Positions 57,044 to 64,000 of a stretch of 64,000 nucleotides of DNA are shown in pieces; position 1 is the stretch's first letter, and every line of letters begins with the position of its first letter. Below the pieces are notes generated by a model. It did not search any database, was not told where the DNA came from, and worked only from the letters and a program-made list of their open reading frames with translations. This DNA comes from Sulfurovum sp. Lineage in GTDB: Bacteria > Campylobacterota > Campylobacteria > Campylobacterales > Sulfurovaceae. The stretch lies in the NCBI RefSeq assembly GCF_015493435.1, contig NZ_WGDD01000042.1:1-64000 (forward strand), read 5' to 3'. The translations under genes and the position numbers were made by a program.

Positions 57044-59130
57044 AGCGGATAGAGAAGATCCTGCCCAAAACACTCAGGGCGAAACTGCAGATCGCGCTTT
57101 TCGCCATCGGTTTCCTTCCTTTTCTTGTCATGCTGGTCTACATCCACAACCTGGGTGAAAAAAGGCTTTTGGACAATGCGCTCGAGACCTACCATATACA
57201 GATACACGAAACCCGACAGCGCATAGGGGAAGAATTGCTCTCTTTGGGAAAAGAGATCCATTTCCTTGCTTCTCTGGATATTATGGATGATATGATCGTC
57301 GGCGATGTGGACAAACGTATCCGGCAGATACTGCTGCAAAAAGAGAAAGACCTCTCTCTGGATATGCAGATACTTGCCCTGGATACTGAGGGGAAAGTGA
57401 TCGCATCGACAGCAGACACTGCCATAAACGGTGCCAGTATGATCGACAGCATCAGAGAGGCAAAGGAACACGATAAAAGCTACTTCATGACGAAAAAGCA
57501 TATCGTGATGTTCGCTCCCGTCCGTTCAAAACTGAAGGAGGGCACGCTGCTGGGGTATCTCTGTATGGCCTATTCGTTCTCGAACCTTCAACGTTTTACC
57601 GTAAACGGCAAAGGGGGCCGCTCCATGCTCTACGATCCGGTGGGTGGCGTGAAAATAGGGCAGATATACGATGACAGGCTGCTGTCACATATCGCTGAAG
57701 AGGGCAAAGATTATGTGGGGGAATCGTACCTGGTCCTGCATGAGAAACTTCAGGGAATGCTGTCGCAATGGATACTGGTCTATACCGTTCCCAAGGCAGT
57801 GGCACTGACCTTTCTCGATACCTTCCTTCTCTTTCTCTGGGGGCTGTTCATTCTGGGTATCTTCGTGATCGCGATCCTCTCCTTATGGGTAAGCCGCCGT
57901 ATCCTGGAACCGATAGCCACGCTTTCACAGGCGACGCAGTCTATCATATCGACACGGGACTATACGACACAGGTGGCTATAGCTTCCGAAGGTGAGATCG
58001 GCGAACTGGCACATGATTTCAATGTCCTGATCAGCGAAACGAACCGTGCTTTCGGTGTACTCGAAGAAGAGAACAGGCTGCGCGTGCTGCGTTTTGTGCA
58101 GCTCATCGATATGCTGAACCACCTGATCAAGACAGAGAAGGAAGAAGAATGTATCCGTGTGGCCATCGAAGAGCTTCAGACCTTCATGCCGCACCAGACC
58201 TTCTCTTTTTCGACGGAGTATCCGAAAGAGAGTACCGGAGAGGATGATCTGCGGCATACGATGCTGCTGTATACCAAAGATTTCGACAGACGGACAGAGT
58301 CGTTCTACGGTGTGATATACTCAAACTCCGAGAGGGAAGGGAACGATCCCTACGAAGCGGAATTCTATCGTTCCATCGCTACCATGATCATGCTGCAGCT
58401 CGATCACATACGTCTGATCGAGCAGACCAGGGAAGTTTCCCGGGCAAAATCGACCTTCATCTCCCTGATGTCGCATGAACTCCGTACCCCGCTGCACACT
58501 ATCCTAAGTTCGGCCCAGTATCTCATCGGCTACGAAACACTTTCACCCACACAGCAGGAAAAGGTAGCGACGATGGAATCCTCCGCCCATCATCTTCTGG
58601 GTATGATCAACGATATTCTCGATCTGGCTCAGATCGAAGCGGGCAAGGTACAGGCAAATCCCGAAGCGCAAAGCAGTGAAGAGATCGAGGTACTTGTAGC
58701 CGGGATAGTAGATATGCTCGGCGTTCTGGCAGAGCAGAAAGGCATAGAGATGACATTTGAGAACCGCTTGCCCGAACCGGTACAGCTCATTGCCGATACG
58801 CGTCTGCTCAAACAGATCGTCATCAATCTTCTCTCCAACGCGATAAAGTTCACAGAAGAGGGATCGATCGCACTGTCTCTGCAGGCGTGCGGGGAAGATA
58901 TCTGTATCGAAATAGCGGACAGCGGGATCGGCATCGACGCAGAAGATCTGGAACGGCTCTTCGAAGACTTCACACAGGTGAACAGGCTTGCCGACAGGGA
59001 AGAGAAGGGCAATGGGCTCGGGCTGGCGATCAGCCGGAAACTCGCGCAGCTTTTCGATGCCGATGTCATGTTGAGAAGCGGGGGTGAAGGCCTGGGGACA
59101 ACGGCGGTGATCAGACTCAAAAAAAGCTAA
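57040..59130 (+). CDS. Membrane sensor histidine kinase
   Basis: 696 residues: TM1 (about 18-37), a periplasmic Cache-like domain (about 40-245), TM2 (about 260-285), HAMP (about 286-340), a coiled/GAF-like region, then HisKA with 'MSHELRTPLHTIL' (phosphoacceptor H479) and HATPase with 'NLLSNAIKFTEEGS', 'DSGIGIDAEDLERLF' and 'GNGLGLAISRKLA'. The matching OmpR-type regulator is encoded convergently right after it. The co-translated PstS-like protein points to a small-molecule signal in the periplasm. Confidence 0.92.
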   Translation: MKRIEKILPKTLRAKLQIALFAIGFLPFLVMLVYIHNLGEKRLLDNALETYHIQIHETRQRIGEELLSLGKEIHFLASLDIMDDMIVGDVDKRIRQILLQKEKDLSLDMQILALDTEGKVIASTADTAINGASMIDSIREAKEHDKSYFMTKKHIVMFAPVRSKLKEGTLLGYLCMAYSFSNLQRFTVNGKGGRSMLYDPVGGVKIGQIYDDRLLSHIAEEGKDYVGESYLVLHEKLQGMLSQWILVYTVPKAVALTFLDTFLLFLWGLFILGIFVIAILSLWVSRRILEPIATLSQATQSIISTRDYTTQVAIASEGEIGELAHDFNVLISETNRAFGVLEEENRLRVLRFVQLIDMLNHLIKTEKEEECIRVAIEELQTFMPHQTFSFSTEYPKESTGEDDLRHTMLLYTKDFDRRTESFYGVIYSNSEREGNDPYEAEFYRSIATMIMLQLDHIRLIEQTREVSRAKSTFISLMSHELRTPLHTILSSAQYLIGYETLSPTQQEKVATMESSAHHLLGMINDILDLAQIEAGKVQANPEAQSSEEIEVLVAGIVDMLGVLAEQKGIEMTFENRLPEPVQLIADTRLLKQIVINLLSNAIKFTEEGSIALSLQACGEDICIEIADSGIGIDAEDLERLFEDFTQVNRLADREEKGNGLGLAISRKLAQLFDADVMLRSGGEGLGTTAVIRLKKS

Positions 59131-59219
59131 GTATTTTGGAGCAGCGACTTCAGTCGCTGATATGCGACTGAAGTCGCATCCCCGAGACATGCTAAAGAAA
59201 AAGCTAAGGATTTTGGAGC
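59121..59219. repeat. Palindrome flanked by 22-bp direct repeats between kinase and regulator
   Basis: GCGACTTCAGTCGC and GCGACTGAAGTCGC (14-bp perfect inverted repeat around TGATAT, about 59143-59176) lie between two direct copies of a 22-bp sequence (59121-59142 and 59198-59219, one mismatch). The first copy includes the last codons and stop of the kinase. This is the picture expected if a palindromic unit was inserted with duplication of the gene end. Confidence 0.8.
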
Positions 59220-59225
59220 TGCCCT

Positions 59226-59894
59226 TTAGTTGGAATCCTTGATCGTATACCCGACACCGCGTACCGTCGTGATGAAATCATCGAGGGCTATCTTTTTCCG
59301 AAGGTTCTTGATATGTACATCCACAAGATTGCTCTGTTTGATCCCGCTGTAGTCCCGGCACAGATGGTCGTTCAGCTGGTAACGCGTCAGGACGATATTC
59401 TTGTTCTGCAGGAGTATCTCCAGAAGGTCGAACTCCGAAAGACTGAGTTTGACAGGTGTTCCGCTCAGAAGCACTTCCCGGCTTTTGGTATCGAGGGTTA
59501 GCGGACCGATGCAGAGCCGGGTACTCTTCTGGGGTGTTTCACGGCGCAGCAGCGCTCTGATACGGGCAAGCAGTTCGATGTTCGAATAGGGTTTGCAGAG
59601 ATAGTCATCTCCGCCGGCATCCAGTACGGTGACACGGTCATCTATCTCCGTGTTGGCCGAGAGCATCAATACGGGAGTGGCAACGGACTCTTCGCGCATC
59701 AATGAGAGCAGGGAGAGTCCGTCCCCGTCGGGAAGGTTCCAGTCGAGCAGCACAAGGTCGAAACGTTTTTCGTCGATCAGATCGAGCGCCTCTCTGTAAT
59801 TGTAAGCGACCTCGCAGCGGTACAGTTCCTGTTCGAGCAGCTCTTTCAACTGGTCGGCGACAGCCTTTTCATCTTCAACGATAAGCAGATACAT
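59226..59894 (-). CDS. OmpR/PhoB-family response regulator
   Basis: 222 residues; ATG 59894 with AAAGGA 7-8 bases upstream. The receiver domain has acidic 'EDEK' at 7-10, phosphoacceptor D51 in 'LVLLDWNLPDGDG', and Thr/Ser and Lys of the active site in 'VLMLSANT' and 'YLCKPYS'. The C-terminal winged helix (about 125-220) includes 'LSLSEFDLLEILLQNKNIVL' and 'VDVHIKNLRKKI'. It faces the histidine kinase tail to tail, an unusual but not unique arrangement for a cognate pair. Confidence 0.93.
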   Translation of the reverse strand: MYLLIVEDEKAVADQLKELLEQELYRCEVAYNYREALDLIDEKRFDLVLLDWNLPDGDGLSLLSLMREESVATPVLMLSANTEIDDRVTVLDAGGDDYLCKPYSNIELLARIRALLRRETPQKSTRLCIGPLTLDTKSREVLLSGTPVKLSLSEFDLLEILLQNKNIVLTRYQLNDHLCRDYSGIKQSNLVDVHIKNLRKKIALDDFITTVRGVGYTIKDSN

Positions 59895-59997
59895 GCATTT
59901 TCCTTTGGCTACTATTATCCTGGTGCTGTACTATTATAAATTCTGTACCTTAAAAGGGCTGAATTGCCTCTTCATCAAATCTTCATTTTTCTGTTTT

Positions 59998-60003
59998 ATA
60001 CTG
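59998..60003 (+). promoter_or_regulatory. Candidate -10 (TATACT) of the 60036 operon
   Basis: TATACT about 33 bases before ATG 60036 in the divergent region with the response regulator; no -35 recognised. Confidence 0.45.
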
Positions 60004-60035
60004 TGCCAACAAAATCGAAAGGCATGTAAAGAAAA

Positions 60036-61058
60036 ATGAATCATTTGCTTAAGACCCGGATCACCCAACTGGCATTTCTCTTCCTCTTTGCCGCTGAATT
60101 CACTTTTTATCTTTTGATCCTGCAGACGGGTGTGGTAGAGTACCATCATTCCGTCCTGACGGAGATATGGATGGTCCCCGCGGGAGGCATGGCCGGTATT
60201 CTGGTATCGGTCTTCTACTACAGGGAACGCGGATGGCTGATCTCTCTTCTCCTCTTTTTACAGCTGCTGCTCTCGTTCCAGTATGCTGTTGCCAATCCGG
60301 CAGAACTATTTCTTTTCGGCCTGATCAGCGGATTGACCGCACCGATGCTCATTGCACGCATCGACCGTTTTGGCGTAGTGGTGGTCGCTCTGGCACTCTC
60401 CTATATGTATGGTACCTCGTATTTTGACGTAGCTGCGGTACAAAGAACGGACATCGCCCTCTTTCTGTCGGCAGTCGCCCTGTTCGCCTCCTTTTTTGCC
60501 AACATGGCGCAGAGAAGGGAAGCGCGGGGGAGTATTTCATACTACAGTGCCGGCAGCATCTTCCTCTGGCTGCTTCTGGATGCCGCGCTGTTCGAAACGC
60601 TTTCGCGTGACAGTGTCATGCATCTGTGGGGGAGCAGCGCCTTTACCTGGAACATCGTGTTCTTTCACTGCATCGGCCTTGCAGCCGCCTATAAACTGAA
60701 AGACTGGAAGTATAATGATGGTGTGCTTCTTGCCCTTTTCACGCTGACGTACCTCCTCTATGCCTCCGGGTCCAGGGAAATGCTTAGCCTGGTCTACCCT
60801 TTTGTGATCTCCTATTACAATGTCATCATACTGCGCCGACTGACGAGACTGCCTTACAGGATGCTGGCCGTTATGGCACTGAGCCTGTGGGCGGCATCCG
60901 GCATGGGACTGCTCATCGCACTCTCGCATACCTTCGTTCCCGCATGGATCGCACTCTTGATGCTCGCCGGCATCTACCTGTATAGATCATTGCAACCGAA
61001 ACTGTACCGGGTGCTGTACCTCATGGGCCTGACTCCTGCGGAAAGGGGTCTGCCGTAA
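60036..61058 (+). CDS. Polytopic membrane protein of unknown function
   Basis: 340 residues with about ten hydrophobic segments, starting with 'LAFLFLFAAEFTFYLLILQ' (about 11-29) and ending near 'FVPAWIALLMLAGIYLYRSL'. Two charged loops ('RREARGS', 'YKLKDWKYNDG') separate groups of segments. I do not recognise the family. It heads a same-strand run with YceI, an ABC permease/ATPase pair and a haem-copper-oxidase-like protein and is divergent from the response regulator, so it may be in that regulator's control. Confidence 0.7.
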   Translation: MNHLLKTRITQLAFLFLFAAEFTFYLLILQTGVVEYHHSVLTEIWMVPAGGMAGILVSVFYYRERGWLISLLLFLQLLLSFQYAVANPAELFLFGLISGLTAPMLIARIDRFGVVVVALALSYMYGTSYFDVAAVQRTDIALFLSAVALFASFFANMAQRREARGSISYYSAGSIFLWLLLDAALFETLSRDSVMHLWGSSAFTWNIVFFHCIGLAAAYKLKDWKYNDGVLLALFTLTYLLYASGSREMLSLVYPFVISYYNVIILRRLTRLPYRMLAVMALSLWAASGMGLLIALSHTFVPAWIALLMLAGIYLYRSLQPKLYRVLYLMGLTPAERGLP

Positions 61059-61127
61059 TAGGTTGACAGCAAACTGTGCTCCGCAGTCGGGCTCATTTCA
61101 AACAAATCAAACCAAAAGGATACACAC

Positions 61128-61655
61128 ATGAAAACTGCTTTATTACTTTCACTTTTCGCTGCTTCTGCACTGATGGGCGGCAATCTGGCTGTCACGAAGG
61201 GCAGCGTCAGGGTACATACCGAAGTGCTCGTCGATTCCCACATCGATCCGGTCACGACCAAACTGGTCTCGCATCTTTCTATGCCTTCAGGCATAGAGTC
61301 CATCCGTGGAAGCGTGGATGTTTCGCTCAAAGACCTTAAGAGCGACAAGGCGGACAGGGATGAACATATGGAGGAAGCCATTGAAAGTGCCAAATTCCCT
61401 ATGGCGACCTATACTTTCAGCTCCGTCACGAAACAGGGGAACGGCTACACGATAGACGGTGTTCTGAAATTTCACAATGTCAGCAAACCGCTGAAGATCA
61501 AGGCGAATATCAGGGAGAAGGACGGCAAAGTCCACCTGAACGGAAAGACTTCGTTCAAGATGTCGAGCTACGGGGTGCAGCCTCCCAAACTGCTTTTACT
61601 GACCGTGCGTGACCGTGTGGACCTCGCGATAGACGTCAACTTCACCGAACGTTAA
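61128..61655 (+). CDS. YceI-family periplasmic protein
   Basis: 175 residues with a signal peptide (1-18). The YceI lipocalin-like fold is seen in 'IRGSVDVSLKDLKSDKADRD', 'EEAIESAKFPMATYTF' and 'KFHNVSKPLKIKANI'. YceI proteins bind isoprenoid lipids such as quinone precursors in the periplasm. Its position beside a haem-copper-oxidase-like gene is in line with a role near the quinone pool; that link is inference. AAAAGGA lies 8 bases before the ATG. Confidence 0.9.
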   Translation: MKTALLLSLFAASALMGGNLAVTKGSVRVHTEVLVDSHIDPVTTKLVSHLSMPSGIESIRGSVDVSLKDLKSDKADRDEHMEEAIESAKFPMATYTFSSVTKQGNGYTIDGVLKFHNVSKPLKIKANIREKDGKVHLNGKTSFKMSSYGVQPPKLLLLTVRDRVDLAIDVNFTER

Positions 61656-61664
61656 GAGAGTCTG

Positions 61665-62738
61665 ATGTTCAAATCATTTTTGCGTTACAAGTACAAGACC
61701 GTACTTATTCTCATTTCCGCCACGGCCGCCATTGCTTCCATTTTCCTCATTACGGCACTGGGGAACGGCATCATCTCCATGTACGCCTCCATGCTGAAGA
61801 CGGACGGCGACATCATTGTCATGCAGAAAGGGGTGGCCGACACCTTTTTCAGCGATATCAACCGCTCCCTTCTGGCACCGATATCGAAAATAAACGGTGT
61901 CCGCTCGGCCCAGGGCGTGATCGTCGGTGCGGGTGCCATCGATACGGTGCCTATCGCGGGGATCTATGGAGTGACCCGGAACCGTTTTGGGAACTACCGG
62001 CTCCAGGAGGGAAGGTATCCGGAAAAGAGCGGTGAGGTCATTGTTGGGGAAAGTATCGCTTCGATCCTGCATGACCCCGAAAAGATCACACTGATGGGAA
62101 AACCCTTTCGTGTCTCGGGGATATACAGAAGCGATATCGGGTTTGAGAACGGCGGCGTGGTCATTGCCATATCGGATGCGGAATCCCTTTTTCACAAAAG
62201 CGCTTCTTTTCTTCTGGTTTCCCTGCAGGATATCGACGGAGACAGCGTGCGTGTCATCGACGCGATCAAAGCACTCGATCCCGATATAGACGTCAAGTCC
62301 ACTACGGAATTCATAGATAATTACAACCAGTTCAAGATCATACGCATTTCCAGCAATGTCATCGCCTCCATCTCATTTTTCATGGGATTCCTTGCGATCG
62401 TGAGCCTGATGAGTATGATGGTCAACGACAGACGGTATGAGTTCGGTATCAAGCGGGCCATGGGTATTTCCCAGGTGACCATCGTCTTTCATATCCTTGT
62501 CGAAGTCACAGTGCTGATCCTGATCGCTTTTGCCCTGGCGTACGGCATCAGCGTACTGCTTCTGGACCAGCTGCAGCATATAGAGAAGTTCCAGGGCTAC
62601 CTGAGCGGCGAGATCGATGCCGGGCTCTTCTTCCGCCTGCTTGCGGGTACGGTACTCATGGCGATGATCGGTGCCCTTATACCGGCTCTGATCGCGGCAC
62701 GTATCGACCCGATCATACTGATAAACAGGGGGCAATAA
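61665..62738 (+). CDS. FtsX/MacB-type ABC transporter permease
   Basis: 357 residues: TM1 (about 12-35), a periplasmic domain (about 40-225) and three C-terminal membrane segments with 'RRYEFGIKRAMGISQVTIV' between the first two of these. This is the MacB/LolC/FtsX permease plan. The ATPase follows directly. Such pairs move lipoproteins, peptides or envelope signals; being next to YceI and an oxidase-like gene, it may help to assemble or deliver a cofactor or lipoprotein, which cannot be told from sequence. Confidence 0.9.
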   Translation: MFKSFLRYKYKTVLILISATAAIASIFLITALGNGIISMYASMLKTDGDIIVMQKGVADTFFSDINRSLLAPISKINGVRSAQGVIVGAGAIDTVPIAGIYGVTRNRFGNYRLQEGRYPEKSGEVIVGESIASILHDPEKITLMGKPFRVSGIYRSDIGFENGGVVIAISDAESLFHKSASFLLVSLQDIDGDSVRVIDAIKALDPDIDVKSTTEFIDNYNQFKIIRISSNVIASISFFMGFLAIVSLMSMMVNDRRYEFGIKRAMGISQVTIVFHILVEVTVLILIAFALAYGISVLLLDQLQHIEKFQGYLSGEIDAGLFFRLLAGTVLMAMIGALIPALIAARIDPIILINRGQ

Positions 62739-63350
62739 GTGCTGCGTCTGGAACATATTTCACATTTTTACGGGCAGGAGGGTATCCTGCATGACATCAG
62801 CCTGGAGATAGAGGAGGGTTCGTTCACGGTGATCACGGGGGAGAGCGGCAGCGGCAAGTCCACGCTGCTCTCCATCGTTTCGACGCTGCTGAAACCTACC
62901 GAAGGAAAACTCTATTTCGATGGCCTGGAAAGCAGAGATATCAGGCATCTCAACAGATTCAGAAAAGAAGAGATCGGTTTCGTTTTCCAGTTCCATTACC
63001 TGATCAGCCATCTGACCGTGTATGAGAACATCGCCATGGCCAGCAATAGAACACGTCAGGAGATAGAAGCGCTGCTGACATCGCTCGATATTGCCGAACT
63101 GTCCGGAAAATATCCTGACGAGATATCGGGCGGCCAGCGGCAAAGGGCGGCGATCGCGCGTGCCATGATCAACGAACCGAAATACATTTTTGCCGATGAG
63201 CCCACGGGGAACCTCGATTCCGGGAATTCCCAGATCGTTTTCGACCTGCTGCGCGGTCTCGACGCGACCGTGATCGTCGCGAGCCATGACCATTCCAAAA
63301 TAAAACCCACCGACAGGGTCATCACACTCAAGGACGGACGCCTATGCTGA
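62739..63350 (+). CDS. LolD/MacB-type ABC transporter ATPase
   Basis: 203 residues, GTG start directly after the permease stop, with AGGGGG upstream. Walker A 'GESGSGKST', Q-loop 'FVFQFHYLI', signature 'EISGGQRQRAAIARAM' and Walker B 'YIFADEPTGNLDS' are intact, followed by the H-loop 'VASHDHS'. It pairs with the preceding permease; it is a LolD-like sequence but its neighbour differs from the LolC/E-type gene at 43871. Its stop overlaps the start of the next gene. Confidence 0.94.
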   Translation: MLRLEHISHFYGQEGILHDISLEIEEGSFTVITGESGSGKSTLLSIVSTLLKPTEGKLYFDGLESRDIRHLNRFRKEEIGFVFQFHYLISHLTVYENIAMASNRTRQEIEALLTSLDIAELSGKYPDEISGGQRQRAAIARAMINEPKYIFADEPTGNLDSGNSQIVFDLLRGLDATVIVASHDHSKIKPTDRVITLKDGRLC

Positions 63351-64000
63351 AAGAAAAACTCCTTCCCCACATCTACTTTGCCTACACCTTCCTGATCCTA
63401 GCGGCGGCGTTCGGCCTGCTCTATGCGCTGCAGCTGCTGGATATCGGCACGGGGCTGATCCGTCCCGACCTGGTACGTTCTCTGCACATTTCACTGATGC
63501 TGTACGGTTTCGTACCGCTGATGCTGACACTGCTTCCTTTTGCACTGTTCGACAAAGAGCATGTAATGACCCCGCAGAGCATTTGGTATCTGGAACGGTT
63601 CCTCTATCTGTGGTATATCTTTCTTCTGTTCATGGTATTCTCCCTGCTGGCAGGCGATACCCGCGGTCTTCCTTTTTACGATTTTCCCTATGAACTGAAC
63701 GGTATTCTTGCCCTGGCGGGCCTTTTCTATATCATCGCGATCTTCAAGTCCATCAGGAACTACGAGGTCAAACCGCTCTGGGTGCGTGTTTCTCTAGTAC
63801 TGGTCATCGTCAGCCCCTTCGCGCTGCTGCTCCTGATGAACCCCGACTACGGTCAGGTGGAAAAGATGCTTATGGGCCCGCACGGGGATAATACTCTGGG
63901 GATGAGTTTTGCACTGGTCGCTATCTATTACCTGGCGATCAAACTGGCTTCGGAGAAAGTCTCTTTTGTGACACGCTGGCATATACTGTGGCAGATACCG
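63344..64000 (+). CDS. Haem-copper-oxidase subunit I-like membrane protein (3' truncated)
   Basis: 219 residues before the window end, not in the ORF track because it runs off. ATG 63344 overlaps the ATPase stop. At least five membrane segments are visible. 'VRSLHISLMLYGFVPLML' with H48 resembles the first haem-ligand His region of oxidase/NO-reductase subunit I proteins. The rest of the expected His ligands lie beyond the window, so the enzyme class is not certain: a cbb3/NorB-like relative is my best reading, a non-catalytic relative is possible. Confidence 0.6.
   Translation, partial: MLKEKLLPHIYFAYTFLILAAAFGLLYALQLLDIGTGLIRPDLVRSLHISLMLYGFVPLMLTLLPFALFDKEHVMTPQSIWYLERFLYLWYIFLLFMVFSLLAGDTRGLPFYDFPYELNGILALAGLFYIIAIFKSIRNYEVKPLWVRVSLVLVIVSPFALLLLMNPDYGQVEKMLMGPHGDNTLGMSFALVAIYYLAIKLASEKVSFVTRWHILWQIP

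Overview
This window looks like a chromosomal segment of a free-living Campylobacterota (epsilonproteobacterial) bacterium, most like the Sulfurovum/Sulfurimonas group. That placement is inferred from the style of the proteins, Lol/Pqi/RND envelope genes typical of a Gram-negative cell, AT-rich TATAAT promoters without clear -35 boxes, and nitrate-assimilation genes. No rRNA, tRNA, CRISPR array or intact insertion sequence was seen.

Layout. 1-4.1 kb: end of a secreted surface protein, a lipoprotein with NPDxG repeats, an HprK-like kinase and a NamZ-type muramidase. 4.1-6.5 kb: a GH20 hexosaminidase and a lipid-kinase-like protein on the minus strand. 6.5-10 kb: a pqiA-pqiA-pqiB-pqiC envelope lipid-transport operon starting from a palindromic divergent promoter. 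10-13.9 kb: an exported protein coupled to a radical SAM protein, a SYLF protein, and a small coiled-coil protein coupled to a histone-deacetylase-like amidohydrolase. 13.9-20 kb: an RND pump split into two chains, its convergent adaptor, a FadL-like porin and a 47-residue protein. 20-23.2 kb: adk, aspS and a phosphoribosyltransferase. 23.2-26.9 kb: a VWA protein, a MotA/ExbB-like channel, an OmpA/MotB-like protein with a long coiled coil and a 54-residue protein, probably one motor-like complex. 26.9-36.4 kb: a nitrate-assimilation island with a cytoplasmic molybdenum nitrate reductase, a DmsB-DmsC fusion, a siroheme nitrite reductase, a divergent NarK transporter and a membrane-anchored PP2C-protein kinase fusion. 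36.4-40.3 kb: a protoglobin-PsiE fusion, a DUF488 gene ending in an attC-like palindrome, and an AT-rich, probably acquired exported protein. 40.3-55.5 kb: envelope housekeeping (two mltG paralogues, an AsmA-like protein, a LolC/E permease, secA, lolA) with rmuC, a GGDEF/EAL protein, an ArsC-like protein and an ABC-F ATPase. 55.6-64 kb: a porin, a PstS-like protein and a histidine kinase facing a response regulator, then a membrane protein, YceI, an FtsX/LolD-type ABC pair and the start of a haem-copper-oxidase-like subunit.

The most striking observation is in the nitrate island. The nitrite reductase carries a C-terminal extension that aligns without gaps over two blocks with the end of the kinase domain of the PP2C-kinase encoded about 3.6 kb away. 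The divergent nirA/narK promoters each have an identical-family AT-rich dyad centred about 53 bp upstream of the predicted start, in exact mirror symmetry. Together these suggest a phosphorylation-linked, jointly activated nitrate-assimilation system.

A second theme is a family of intergenic palindromes built around GTAGGG/CCCTAC ends, found between genes at 4.1, 20.8, 29.3 and 31.1 kb, with related structures at 2.7 and 59.1 kb. A third is a set of genes whose ATG lies only 6-8 nt after a TATAAT box, which would give leaderless mRNAs.
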